This document shows, one piece after another, positions 32,312 to 42,964 of a DNA stretch of 64,000 bases. This stretch comes from Plectosphaerella cucumerina (lineage: Eukaryota; Ascomycota; Sordariomycetes; Glomerellales; Plectosphaerellaceae). The notes below the pieces were generated by a model. That model worked only from the letters and a program-made list of their open reading frames with translations, was not told the DNA's origin and did no database searches. A program made the translations under genes and the position numbers. The stretch is from positions 3,410,001 through 3,474,000 of the forward strand of contig JAGPXD010000003.1 of NCBI GenBank assembly GCA_020746995.1. The letters run 5' to 3'. How positions within the stretch are numbered: the first letter of the stretch is position 1; each line of letters starts with the position of its first letter.

Positions 32312-33354
32312 TCAGTGGAACTGCTCGGCTCCTAGGTCCGCCCCAAATTTGATCTTCAGAAGGTCCTTCTCTAGGATTTCGTCCTTCTTTTCCACCAGCT
32401 CATCCACGTCCCAGTTGACGACTACTAGCCTTCCGTTGAGAAACTTGGCCTTTTCCGAGGTGAGCCACAGTGCTACGGACGCCACAAACTCTGGGGTATC
32501 CTGATGGAAGGGCCGGAACATATCCAAGAGCATGCCGGTGTCCATGAGACCTGGGTTGAGAGACACCGATGTGATGTTGGGGTATGCGACGCCAATATTT
32601 GTGGACAGCTGGAGTGCCGCGAGCTTGCTCAGGAGATAGCCGGACATGGAAGGCACAACATTCCAGGCACCTGTTGCGATATGCACGATGCTCGCAGGGG
32701 TGGATGTTGGCTCGGGCAGCGCCCTGATGAAGCCTCGGACCAGAAGAAAGCCGCCCATGGCGTTGACTTCCTGGAAAGGGATATCAGTTAGTTACGTGTG
32801 GGCGTAAGTGGTATTTTGTTGGACTACATGAAGGAGGCGGCGAAACAAGGACTCACAAAATTCTTCCACCACTTTGATGGATCTTCCTCGTGTAAGAGAC
32901 CGCCACCCGTAAGGACAGCTGCATTGTTGACAAGAATGCTGGCATGTCCAAACTTTGCCTTGACTTGCGCGAACAAGGAGTCGACGGAGGCCGAGTTGGA
33001 AACGTCAGCGGCAATAACGAGGGTCTCGATCTGAGGGTGCGCCTTCTTGACAGAGCTCTCAATCAACTTTAGCTTCTCGGCGTTGGTGGCAACAAGCACC
33101 AAACCCTTAACGCCAGCCGTTGCGAAGACTGGAATGAGACCCTCCCCACCCAGGCCGCGCGATGCGCCCGTGATGATAGCAACCTTCCCTGCCAGGGAGT
33201 TGGCTGGGTTGGTTGGATCAATGGAAGGGTACGGAGCCGTGCGGTTGTGTGGAGTGAACTGCTGGCTACAGTGACATGTTAGACACACTGGTGACTGGAC
33301 ATATAGAAAGGCCACTCACCTCGTAAGAAAGTAGTCTGCCGGAAGGTTCTCCAT
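32312..33354 (-). CDS. Short-chain dehydrogenase/reductase at the edge of the DUF3445 cluster
   Basis: Exons 33354-33320, 33265-32857 and 32770-32312 (introns 54 and 86 bp) give 300 residues. The cofactor motif TGASRGLG starts near residue 44, NNAA follows, and the catalytic pair lies in YLLSK near residues 193-197. The position normally held by the catalytic serine, 13 residues before the tyrosine, reads Ala-Thr in VHIATGAWN, so the enzyme may be altered or may use the threonine. It belongs to the large fungal SDR group with a LNPGLMDTGML block. No signal peptide is seen. It is convergent with the ammonium transporter. Membership of the nitrogen cluster is uncertain; no GATAAG was noted near its start. 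Confidence 0.87.
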
Positions 33355-35662
33355 TGTGATGTCGAAGATGAAAAATGTCGAGCGTATAGTTGGTCGGATG
33401 TGTAGAAATGACTAGTGACTCACGTAACAGTTGCGTGCTCGACATGAGTTGGCTTTAACTTGAGACCTATGTTATGATTCCTGCCCGATTTGTATGAGCC
33501 GTCCCTAGAATGAGCCTGTCCGTGGAGACTGATGAGATGCACCAGCAATACAGTCAGCGTGTCTTTGTAATGAATGGTCAAGGCTGAATAATAGCTTGCT
33601 GACAGGTAGGAATCACTCAGATAGGCCCGAATACGCATGTCCACTGAAATGGCCTGCACGGTCAGCAAAACGGTCAGCCCTAAGGGGGCACGCCAGGGAT
33701 GAACGGGTAACATTGTCATATTGAACCCACGCAGCCAAGGATGACCTGGCCCACCTATGGGAATGCTTCTCGAAACGAAAAAAAGAAAGCCATCAACCAC
33801 CGGTCCTAGTCGATAGGATGGCAGCTTGTCGAACGAGACCTTTTGTGGCGTCGACTTGAGCAATTGGCCTCTGTATGGCGACAGGGGCGACGTCGCCAAA
33901 GTTGACGTTGGTGGACCTGGGGATGACCGGCGCCTCTTCAACCTCAAAAGTTAACATATGGATTCCACGTTATTTTCCGAGGACTCTTGACTTTGTCCGT
34001 CTACTAATGTAGTACTATAAAGATCTTTCCGTGCTATTTATACTCGGAATGAGCTAGGTACACGATAGTCATAACCCGAAAGGTAAAAGTCTATAGTATC
34101 TTGGGTGAAGTAGTCCCGGTGTTCAGGTTAGCTGTTAAAAGGGATTGCTCTCTAACTGAATAAGAGGTTTATAAGAGTGCCTTTCTCGTATATTGCTACT
34201 TCGACGAGCTGACTCCACGCTGGTTCTTCCCCTCGAGAGATGATATTTGTTTATGGCAAGAGGTTCTTCGAAATGGCGTATCACGTTGTTGTAAGTTTGG
34301 GATTATCGCCGGTCTGGTCCATGGATCCAGTCATCGATCACACTGTGGTATTGGGCGCCAAGCTCCTCTGCCATGTTCTGGAAGGGGAGGGGGGGGGCTG
34401 CAACAGATGCTGGCCCTGGTCCTGCAGCCCCCGTTGATCCAATTAAGGGATCGCATGAAAGCAAGTCTCAATAGGCTGGCAAGGCAGGCCAAAGCTGGGG
34501 GACACGGGGCGGGGTTGTCTGCCAATGCTGCGTGCCTCAATATAGAGCACCTCCCCGCGTCCGGCGAGCTGCTTGATCTCCCTCACAGACTTCTACGCTA
34601 TAATTCTTGCCGTCTTCACCTCAGCTCGGCGCGTCGATATGTTCGCGGCTACAGCAGCGTAAGCCGCGGCAGTGGCGCTTCCACTATTTCTTGTGCTGAT
34701 CAAGCGAATAGTTTTGCTGCAACAGAGGTGGTCTATGTTGGAACTGCGCTTGACCCCGCGGGGTGAACGGGGGCCAAGGCATGACAGGACTCAACAGGAT
34801 GACGGGCTATCATCTGTCGTTAGCAATCTATCATTCCCTACTGACCTGATGGCATCATTGAGAATCATTATTCTGTCGCTTGACCCCAGATATCAATCCC
34901 CCCTCACCGGAGACCCTGATCCGGACTCCTGACGTCGCTTTGAAGATCTTGGCCAGGCAGCCCGGCGCCCCATCCATTGAGCCCCCTGCGATCGCCGGAC
35001 CCTGAACGTCAAAAAGGTCCCCACCCCCGTCATCCGAAGGAGAAACCTGCCCCAAGATCAGGGGAGATCTTTGCTACGCCCAACCGGGCCTCCCGTGGCC
35101 GTTCTCGAGCCGATCAGTGGCCGGACCGCGGCTATGGGTTCTACCGGCTTTAACACTCACTGGAACTACGGGCACGCCGATCGGTTTCCCCTGGGGCCTC
35201 TCGCCGTTTTAACAGGCTGCCCACTACCCCTCGTTTTGAACGGTACTCAACATCCCGCAAACGGCAAGCTTTCCCAAACGGTGCTGCCAACACAAGCCAC
35301 TCATTTTAGAAGAACAAGATGTCTTCGAGTTTGCTTTTCACCGTCGTTGTGTTGATCAAGCCTGTGGTAAGTCTGCTCTATGTCTTGGGCATTCTAAGTT
35401 TGATGACGTCACTCCGTAAATGCCCCTCCCCTGAGATGCCCATCATGCACGATAATGCATCTGATGAGAGACAAAGCATGGTCTTTTGACAGTCTTGAGT
35501 TCTGGCAGGATCTGTGAGCCAAAAATGAGTGACACAAAGGTTCCAACTTCAAATTTCTTCTTATGGGAGACATGTCGTCGAGCGGGAAGTGAGCGAGTGT
35601 CGACTGCTCAGAAGCCGAGGCCTACTCAACGCCACAGTTTTGGCTGCTTATCAATCATCTAA
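33355..35662. other. Long gene-poor stretch with an AT-richer island
   Basis: This 2.3-kb stretch has no gene I can support. About 33950-34230 is visibly richer in A and T, with many TATA and TAGTA runs, and could be a decayed transposon piece; no terminal repeats or coding remnants were found. A 175-codon open frame at 33420-33947 (minus) has an unconvincing composition. The part before 35663 is flank of the first tRNA gene. Confidence 0.4.
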
Positions 35663-35734
35663 AGCAAGATGGCGCAGCGGAAGCGCGCCGGGCTCATAAC
35701 CCGGAGGACGGCGGATCGAAACCGCCTCTTGCTA
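35663..35734 (+). tRNA. Initiator tRNA-Met (CAT), copy 1
   Basis: A full cloverleaf of 72 bases folds: acceptor AGCAAGA/TCTTGCT, D stem GCGC/GCGC, anticodon stem CCGGG/CCCGG with loop CTCATAA, and T stem GGCGG/CCGCC. It is an initiator and not an elongator: A1:U72 pair, the T loop reads ATCGAAA (A54 in place of T54), and the three G:C pairs flank the anticodon loop. A T-rich tract follows about 6 bases downstream as Pol III terminator. Identical in sequence to copy 3. Confidence 0.96.
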
Positions 35735-35848
35735 TGATTTCTTTTTGCTTTTCTTTCCTTTGATCTTTTGGCATCACGATATTTTCTCTCATGGTCCCCA
35801 CGGTGGATTCAACGAGAGTGGGCTCTTGCAGAAATTGTCAACCATCAA

Positions 35849-35920
35849 AGCAAGATGGCGCAGCGGAAGCGCGCCGGGCTCATAACCCGGAGGACGGTGG
35901 ATCGAAACCACCTCTTGCTA
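35849..35920 (+). tRNA. Initiator tRNA-Met (CAT), copy 2
   Basis: Same cloverleaf and initiator hallmarks as the copy 186 bp upstream. It differs only in the T stem, which reads GGTGG/CCACC where copies 1 and 3 have GGCGG/CCGCC. The two changes compensate each other, so base pairing is kept. The nearest run of five T lies about 30 bases downstream. Confidence 0.95.
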
Positions 35921-36125
35921 GGCGAACGTCCCTGATTATAGGGCCACATTGTTTTTGCCTCGAGATCCATGATGTCTGCCTCTCTACGCGGGGAACAGTC
36001 CTCCCGAACAGGGCAGCACTTTGGGTCTCGACACTCCGGGGTGTTGGAACAATTCAAAGTCTCATGCTGTACTTCCGTCAATGCAACGGCCATTGGGTAT
36101 CTAGTAATATCAACCTGCAGCGTCA

Positions 36126-37650
36126 TTACACCCCTCTGCCGACATTGTCGAAGCTGTTTGCCCCATCTTTCGGGAAATGCACAAGCTCGGTGAAGCTGTT
36201 CCCTCTCGACAGCTCCCCGTCCTCGCCCCCCTCATGGGCCCACGGCTCATCGTCCAATCTCGGCGCAGAGCCTCTGGGAGGGACGGCCCCTTCTTGCGAG
36301 GAAGAGTTGTGTGCAGGGTAGCTGTTGGGGTTGCTTCCCGTCTTCGCCTTCCTCTTTCCGTTGAAGAGAACATACAGGGCCTTCAACGCTGGCAGACACG
36401 CGCATACCAGCCCGGCCAAGATCTCGATGCCAGACCAGTAGGAGATGGGTGCCAAGTTCCAGGTGCGATTCCGAACGTTAGACACATGCGGCAGTGCCTG
36501 GAGGCGAAGGATGGACACAAGCGTAATGGCTGATCCAAGGACGAACATGCCGATGACGGTGAACTTCTTCCGCCAGCGCATGTCCACCCGTCTGACCATC
36601 CAGATAGCCATGCCGAGGGTGGCTATGTCCAGGAAGACGTTGAGGATCGAGTGCGCCCATGAGATGGCACTCAGAGGCGCGCACTCTCCGTTGTGAGGGC
36701 CGTCCCATCCGTTCCAGAAGAACGACGGCGGACGACACTGCAGAGAGTCAGCGAGGGCGAAGGCGACGCCGATGCATAGGTTGACGACAATGAGCGCGTA
36801 AACAACAAGCCGAAAGTGGGATGCCCAGAAGATTCGAAGGTAGAAGAACAGGAGCGAAGTGCGTGCCCAGGCGTTGGCCAGTTTGTATCCGATCGCGGCG
36901 ATGTAGAAGCTCTGCGGGAGGTGTGTCAGCGCAAAGTCCCTGGGGATATGGGCAGGGGTAACCCTCACCTTGTATACCCATACTCGGGCGTCAGGGGTAA
37001 GCGTCCACGAGTCTCTTCCCAACCCAAAGTGTGCCGCTGCGTGTGCTGTCAGTACAGAAGTTATGCAGTAAAGCGACCTGTAGCTCCATACCCATGTACT
37101 GCCCGATGGAAGCAACCATTGTCACGCCCTAGCACGATTCGTAAGTAAGGGTTGAATGTAGGTCAGGGTTGTACTTACCACAGCTATCACGATGGACCAG
37201 TCATCCCAGCCGACACCGCCAGCCAGGCCCTTCGCCTTGACGAGAACCCGCAGCCCGATGATGCAGGATGCAAAGACGGTCGCAGCGATGACGAATATGC
37301 GGATCGCGTTCGAAATGTTGCGAACGGGCAGGTCGCAGATGATGGATGTCGCATTGAGGGCAACAAAGGCCAGAGGAGGTGGACACGACGAGAAGAAGCA
37401 TGGCGACAGGATGGCTTCGAACTCATCGTTGGATTTGAAGTCGCAAAAGGGCGAATCGGCACTGCTCGGAAGAGGCGTTGGCAGACACGGGAGCTATGGA
37501 AGTCAATCAGCGGCTTACTCCCATGACAGGCGAGCGATGGAGAGGTAGAATGAAACTCACTGCGCACGACGGCAGGTCTGGGACGACAACCTGTGCCGAA
37601 GCTCCCGCCAGCCACGCACCGAAGAGTGCGAATGCTTTCCATGGAAGCAT
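36126..37650 (-). CDS. PTH11-type G-protein-coupled receptor with reduced CFEM-like ectodomain
   Basis: Five exons (37650-37561, 37493-37179, 37128-37092, 37045-36969, 36911-36126) join to 434 residues. Residues 1-20 form a signal peptide (LPWKAFALFGAWLAGASAQ). The extracellular part up to about residue 95 is CFEM-like: PDLPSCALPCL, FCDF, SPCFFSSC and IICD, six cysteines where CFEM domains have eight. Seven membrane segments follow, with the fungal rhodopsin-like landmarks AKGLAGGVGWDDWSI, FGLGRDSWTL, RTSLLFFYLRIF and the Arg-rich loop MVRRVDMRWRKK. A Ser/Pro-rich cytosolic tail of about 85 residues ends the protein. PTH11 relatives sense host or surface cues in plant-pathogenic fungi; the ligand here is unknown. 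The gene sits between initiator tRNA copies 2 and 3. Confidence 0.87.
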
Positions 37651-38745
37651 ATTCGAGGATTACAATGCCCAGCCCTGGACCAGAAGGACTCCGAAGCGCC
37701 ATCAGCCCGGGACAGGTCTGAAATATCAACCCAGAAAGGGGCGGAGGCGGCCCTTAGTACCGGTCCCATGTGTCCGTGGCTCGGGCCTTCGCCGCCACCA
37801 CGCCGTCTGCTTCCGGCGTGGGGAGTGCGAGTGGGTAAGCGACGCCTCGTCGCCCCTGAGTCGGGGCTGGGCTCAGGGCCGTTACTCCCACGGCCTCGGA
37901 ATGCCAAGCTGAGCAACACCTGGGGTTTCACCTCGCACCGACTCTGCACGGTGGAATGTCCGAACGAAGGATGGCCGGTGTCTTCCGGGGCCCCTCCAGC
38001 GCTGAACCGCGGGAGTTGCCAAGCGTGGCTAACGAGGCCGGATAGGGGTCGCTAGACATCATTTGGTTCTAGCGGATCGACGCTCTTGGAGTCGCAGTGT
38101 GGTAGTGTGAGAACTACTGAGGGATTGCCGGTGCAGTTTCTCCGGTCGGGGGTCCGCTTCGAGTACGAGAGCTGGTGGATTTGTTTCTCGGTAGATGGAC
38201 TCGGGCGGGAGGCACGATGGGATAGAGTTGGCCGATGAAACGAACAGGTCTCGAGGTTCACGTGCAGGCGGGCGGAAACGGGGAACGTGGACTATTTTCT
38301 TCCATCGACCTCACGGTTGGAGTTCCGGGGGTAAGGACAAATGGAGATAACACAGACCCCCGGAAATCCGGAACTTACAGACCCATACTTGGTAAGTAGA
38401 TGAAGCTCAATAGCTTGCTGCATGCCCGTTTAACGTCGAGGGTCGGGTGGTGGACGGTTCAAAGTCTGGACGACCAGCACGGACATCGTGGGTTCGGCCG
38501 CACACCAGTCTCCACCGACCTAAAAAGGGGCCATCCGACCTCACCTTTGCGGCCGGCTTTCATTGACGTAACACATTTCCCGCCTCATCCGGGCGTGCGA
38601 ACACAGAAAATTGGCTACTCTCCTTGGGGAAAAATCCAAAAGATGTCAGTATGTACCACGCAGTGCTCACTGGTGTTGCTATGCTCCATTCTTGTGGAGA
38701 GCTTGTACGTCATGATTGGTGTGATCTGATGAAAATTCATCTTCA
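37651..38745. other. Intergenic, receptor promoter and tRNA flank
   Basis: This 1.1-kb stretch is the promoter and 5' leader of the receptor gene plus the upstream flank of tRNA copy 3. No gene or clear element was found. Confidence 0.4.
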
Positions 38746-38817
38746 AGCAAGATGGCGCAGCGGAAGCGCGCCGGGCTCATAACCCGGAGGACGGCGGATC
38801 GAAACCGCCTCTTGCTA
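38746..38817 (+). tRNA. Initiator tRNA-Met (CAT), copy 3
   Basis: Identical over 72 bases to copy 1, about 3.1 kb away, with the same initiator hallmarks. A run of six T begins about 8 bases downstream. The flanks differ from the other copies apart from CAAGC next to the 5' end. Confidence 0.96.
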
Positions 38818-39483
38818 CAGATCCTCTTTTTTGCTATTTTTGAGAGCATTTTGCTCGAGGTGATCACATCCATCGGCAGGTCTCCGTCGGGTAGTCGCAG
38901 AACCCTGAGCTTGTCAGGCAATGTTTTGCTTCCTCGACTTGCGCAAGGTGGTGTCGAGGCTTCGCTTACATGGGAGGTGCAGTGGATTATCCGCATGCTC
39001 CCTCTGTGACGCGGCTTTGGCTCGGTTGGGAGAACCAAACAGTCCTTGACTGAGGTTATCGGCATCTGGGCGGGTCAGCTCGTAGGTACATTTCGTCAGT
39101 CTTCCCGCGAGTTGAACCTGCAGGGTGACAAAGCGCCCTCTTCACGTGGATGCCTGCCTGCCGATATGCCCTCCATCCGTACGACCCGAATCTGACGGCC
39201 GCGTCATGCTGAATCTTGTCGCTTTGCAAAAGCGAAGCCACTCCACGGAGGTCCACGGAGCCGAACAACTTCATCGCTATCTCCATGAACAGCTCGATGA
39301 TGTTCAGCGTCGGGAGCCATGGGAAGGCCGCAGCTCTGGGTGAACATAAATACGACATCGCAGTGCTGTGGAAGACACAGATTCTCTGGAGAGCCAAAGA
39401 ACATTGTAGTCAAAGGCCAGCACCTTTGCCTCTCGACATCATCATCCTACATCCAATTCTGTTATCTGCAAACTCTGCGTACC
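38818..39483. other. Intergenic, tRNA 3' flank to SDR promoter
   Basis: This 666-bp stretch contains the terminator of tRNA copy 3 and the promoter of the SDR gene at 39484. No other feature was identified. Confidence 0.4.
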
Positions 39484-40559
39484 ATGTTGGTCACCTACTC
39501 AGCACTGCTGGCCCTCCTGGGGGTCGGCCTGGCCTCTGCCAGTAGCGGCGTCTTGAAACGTAGGTTCTCTCGGCATTGTGAAGACCTTGAACTGACAAGG
39601 CGAAGCCGTCCAGTTGATCGACCCGGTCACCCGCTACTCGAACATGACCCTGTCCCTCCCGCCTCAGGGCTTCCCCATCCTGCAAGCTGACTTCGTCCAT
39701 CCACCCGACTGCGGCGAGACGAGCTACCGAGGCAGCGGCCGGCTCGCGGGCATGCGGGCCCTGATCACCGGGGGCGATTCAGGCATCGGCAGAGCCATCG
39801 TCATTGCCTACCTCCGCGAAGGCGCCCACGTGGCTATCAACTATCTCCCCTCGGAGGAAGAGGACGCGCAAGCACTCGTCGACTTTGTGGCCAAGGAAGG
39901 CCTATCCATTGAGCGGATCCCCGGCGACCTGTCCAACGAGACCTTTTGCGGAGAGCTGGTGGCCGAGGCACACCGTCGACTGGGCGGACTGGACGTCCTA
40001 ATCAACCACGCCGGGTAAGCTACTTGGCCTTCTGAGATATCAGCGTGGGCATGAGTCTGACATGAACAGGGAGTCTGGAAACCAGCAGGGACCCAACTGG
40101 CGTCCCATCGAGCGCTTCAGCACCGAGGAGCTCGAGCTCATCTATCGCGTCAACGTCTTTGCCCCTCTCTGGCTGACACGCGCTGCCGTGCCCCTACTAC
40201 CTCGCGGGGGAAGCATCATCGTCACCTCGTCGGGCCTCGTCGGGCATCCTGCCGCCAACTCGGTGCTGTATGCGTCCTCCAAGGCAGCCGTCACCCACAC
40301 AATGCGCTCGATCGCTCAGCAGCTTGTGCCCCGCGGCATTCGGGTCAATGGCGTTGCTCCGCCCCTGACATACACCCCGTTCCTGGCGGCTGGAGGTTTC
40401 ACAGCTGAGATGATCAGAGCCGCGACAGAAGGGTTCGCCTTGGGCCGCCCAGCGCAGCCGGCAGAGATCGCGCCACTGTACGTCGACATTGCGGACCCTT
40501 CGAAGACGTTCCTGAGCGGAGAGGTCATTGCTGTGCTTGGGGGCTACCCCGGATTCTGA
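39484..40559 (+). CDS. Short-chain dehydrogenase/reductase with N-terminal secretory signal
   Basis: Exons 39484-39559, 39606-40014 and 40070-40559 give 324 residues. The first intron is about 46 bp; a 40-bp form with the earlier AG also keeps frame. Residues 1-21 look like a signal peptide (SALLALLGVGLASASS). The enzyme domain resembles glucose/ribitol-type SDRs such as E. coli YghA: TGGDSGIGR near residue 80, NHAG, catalytic serine in VTSSGLVG, YASSK, then RVNGVAPPLTYTPF and the closing VLGGYPGF. These use NAD(P) on sugars, polyols or aldehydes. A secretory signal on such an enzyme is unusual because cofactor is scarce outside the cytosol; an ER lumen location is possible. The substrate is not known. 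Confidence 0.86.
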
Positions 40560-41540
40560 GACGGGCCGCAGCTGAGCGGGCGCGACTGCTTTGGCTTCTG
40601 TTGGGGCGCATGGGCGCCGTCGAAGGGTGGCTTCTCACCGGAAGCATGAAGCTGTGGGGTTCGCTTTCAGTCAGGACTGGCCAATGCCAACCGTAGATAT
40701 TTCGTCAATAACGCCATGTCTCGCGTTTTGTGGCCCTGCGTGCGCAACCCATCATGATGTGTTTGGGGTCGCCTGAATGACCTCGCTTCCGTAGTTTGTG
40801 GCAATTGATAAACGGAATGACGCATCGAACGGAGGGGATTGACGGGGGATGAAGCTTGTATAACGGCAGGAGATCGACACCGACCGTATTCCGCCCGTGA
40901 CCGAGGCGCAGATCTGATGGAAGGGCGGCGAGGACCTCGGCCATGATTAGGTCATCCAGGCTGTGGCGAGAATTGGAACCGGCGCCGCAGAGCACGGGAA
41001 AGAGCGGGGGCTGAGGTCGGGGAGCCAGGAATCTCGACTTTCCGGCCAATCACATGCACCGCATTCGTCCAAGAGGTCCCTTCCGTCCCGATCTTTTTTC
41101 ATGCTCGATGATGAGCCATTCCGAAAGCGGCTAGATCGGCAACAGCAGCGCCTGGAACGCCACCCCCGAAATGGCTGTCATTCGCTCCGGTCCAGGACCA
41201 AGGACGAAAATTTGGGTCCCGGGCGGCCCTCCTAAAAAACCCGCACACGAGCAACTTCTTGACCCTTTCCCTTCATCAGCCCGAAGATTGTCTTATTGAT
41301 CAGTCACTCCTCCTACAACAACCTACATCCCTCGGGAAATCCACATTCACAAACCAAACGAACAAAACTCCTTTTCACTACAGACAACCAAACTCAACAC
41401 AAAACCTCACGCCTCCCTCGAATCACCGATTAGCAAATCTCGAGAAGAACGCTCACGCGAGCGAACTCCCTACTAAGCCGACGACCCGCGAATCCCGGCT
41501 TCTTCCTCCGCACGCCCGAACAACCCCCAAAACCATCACA
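40560..41540. other. Intergenic, SDR 3' flank and UPS2-like promoter
   Basis: This 981-bp region has no supported gene. The last 250 bases before 41541 are A/C-rich (CAACC, ACAAAC runs), as in a transcribed fungal 5' leader. Confidence 0.45.
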
Positions 41541-42122
41541 ATGAAGGTCTTCTCCAACGCAGTCACCTTCAACTACTCCTGGGAGGAGGTTTCCACGGCA
41601 AACTGGCGGAAGTACTGTCCCTGGAACGACAAGTCTCCCCATGTCATCGCCGTCGACACCCTCGCCCGTCGCGTCGACCCCGGCACGGGCATCCTCCGCA
41701 CCGAACGCCTCATCACCTGCAAGCAGTCCGCCCCCGAGTGGTTGAAGACCATTCTCGGCACCGACAACGTCAGCCACGTCTTCGAGACGTCCTATGTCGA
41801 CCCTTCAAACAAGACGGTCACCATGATCTCCCAGAACATCACGATGAGCAACCTCGTCTCGTGCCAGGAATCCGTTGTCTACCGGTACCTGAGCCCCACG
41901 CAGACCAAGTTCGTCCAGGAGGCCCAGATCACCGCGTTCTGCGGCGGCTGGCAGCGAATTAAGAATAAGATCGAGGATTCTCTCGTCAGCCGCTTCCACG
42001 AGAACGCGGCAAAGGGCCGTGAGGGCTTCGAGGCCGTTCTCGCCATGAGCAGGCGCGTCTTCGCTGAGGAGCGCGAGCGCGAGCGCAGGATGCAGCAGGA
42101 GGGTCAGAAGATGGCGGCATAA
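41541..42122 (+). CDS. PRELI/MSF1-domain protein, UPS2-like mitochondrial phospholipid transfer protein
   Basis: A single exon of 193 residues. The whole protein is one PRELI domain: MKVFSNAVTFNYSWEEVSTANWRK at the start, SPHVIAVDTL, TERLITCKQSAPEWLKTILG, NITMSNL and QEAQITAF. The order and wording match yeast Ups2 better than Ups1. Ups2 with Mdm35 carries phosphatidylserine across the mitochondrial intermembrane space for phosphatidylethanolamine synthesis. Like Ups2, it lacks a cleavable presequence. The C-terminal 40 residues are charged and helical (FAEERERERRMQQEGQK). It is of interest that the window also holds the CDP-ethanolamine route gene at 53364, but the two are not neighbours. 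Confidence 0.9.
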   Translation: MKVFSNAVTFNYSWEEVSTANWRKYCPWNDKSPHVIAVDTLARRVDPGTGILRTERLITCKQSAPEWLKTILGTDNVSHVFETSYVDPSNKTVTMISQNITMSNLVSCQESVVYRYLSPTQTKFVQEAQITAFCGGWQRIKNKIEDSLVSRFHENAAKGREGFEAVLAMSRRVFAEERERERRMQQEGQKMAA

Positions 42123-42964
42123 ACAACCATCCCGAAACGCCGGGTCTCCGGCCTACCACTTCAACAAAACAACAACAGCTTCGGGATGGTTCGGAGACGA
42201 GCCAGCTTCAACGGGCCCTTCCCACACCCCAGCATTCATGCATTACTAGCGCATTCCTACTCAACGGCGAACGGACACGGTACAAGATCCAAGAGCGGAT
42301 CAGCGGAAAAAGTGGCTTTCTAGACTTTGCGTTTTGGCGACGGCGTTATACGGACCGGCGAGCGTCACGATATCGATTTGCCTTCTGAAAGAACCCGCCC
42401 TCCCGGCTTCGGTCTCGACCGTGGGCTCGGAGAGTGGGTCGTGTATTATTGGTTGGAACTGGACAATACCCCAGACGAAGGGCGCTGCGGTTGAGAACCT
42501 GCTGCTGGCGTCCAAGACCCTTCTAGAGGGCTCGATAGAGATATCCCGTTTTACACCATAATAGACTCTCCCATCAGATCTCACACATACCAAATGCCGT
42601 GCATATTTGTTTCCCCAGTGAGTCACTGCAACCCCATGGACTTGACCGCGATGGCCCCTGCTCGTGGTCAGTTCGCGTCAATGCAAAGCTGTGATCCCAG
42701 GCGTGCTAGCTGTTCAAGCTTGAGCTCGAGCATAGGGAGTAATTTCGGCTGGCTTTCCGTCCTCCGCGGCCGTTGATGCAGACTGGAGTGGGGTATCGTT
42801 GGAGTGGCTCGTTGATGTGTCTTTCGCGCATAAACTCGAGGCTTGCTTGGCGACCACATGGCGTTGGTTCTGCCGTGGGTAGAAGCACCAGGATGACTCC
42901 TCATCACCCGGGAGACGCAAGAATATGTTCGAAAGTCGGGGACCGGTAGATGGGTGCATTGGCC
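42123..42964. other. Convergent 3' intergenic region
   Basis: This 842-bp region lies between two convergent genes. A 108-codon minus-strand frame at 42300-42626 and others are not supported. Nothing else was found. Confidence 0.4.

Noticed and set aside
33420..33947. 175-codon open frame on the minus strand
   Set aside because: No domain, and an unusual composition in a gene-poor stretch; not enough to call a gene.
42300..42626. 108-codon open frame on the minus strand
   Set aside because: Lies in a convergent 3' region and shows no recognisable motif.
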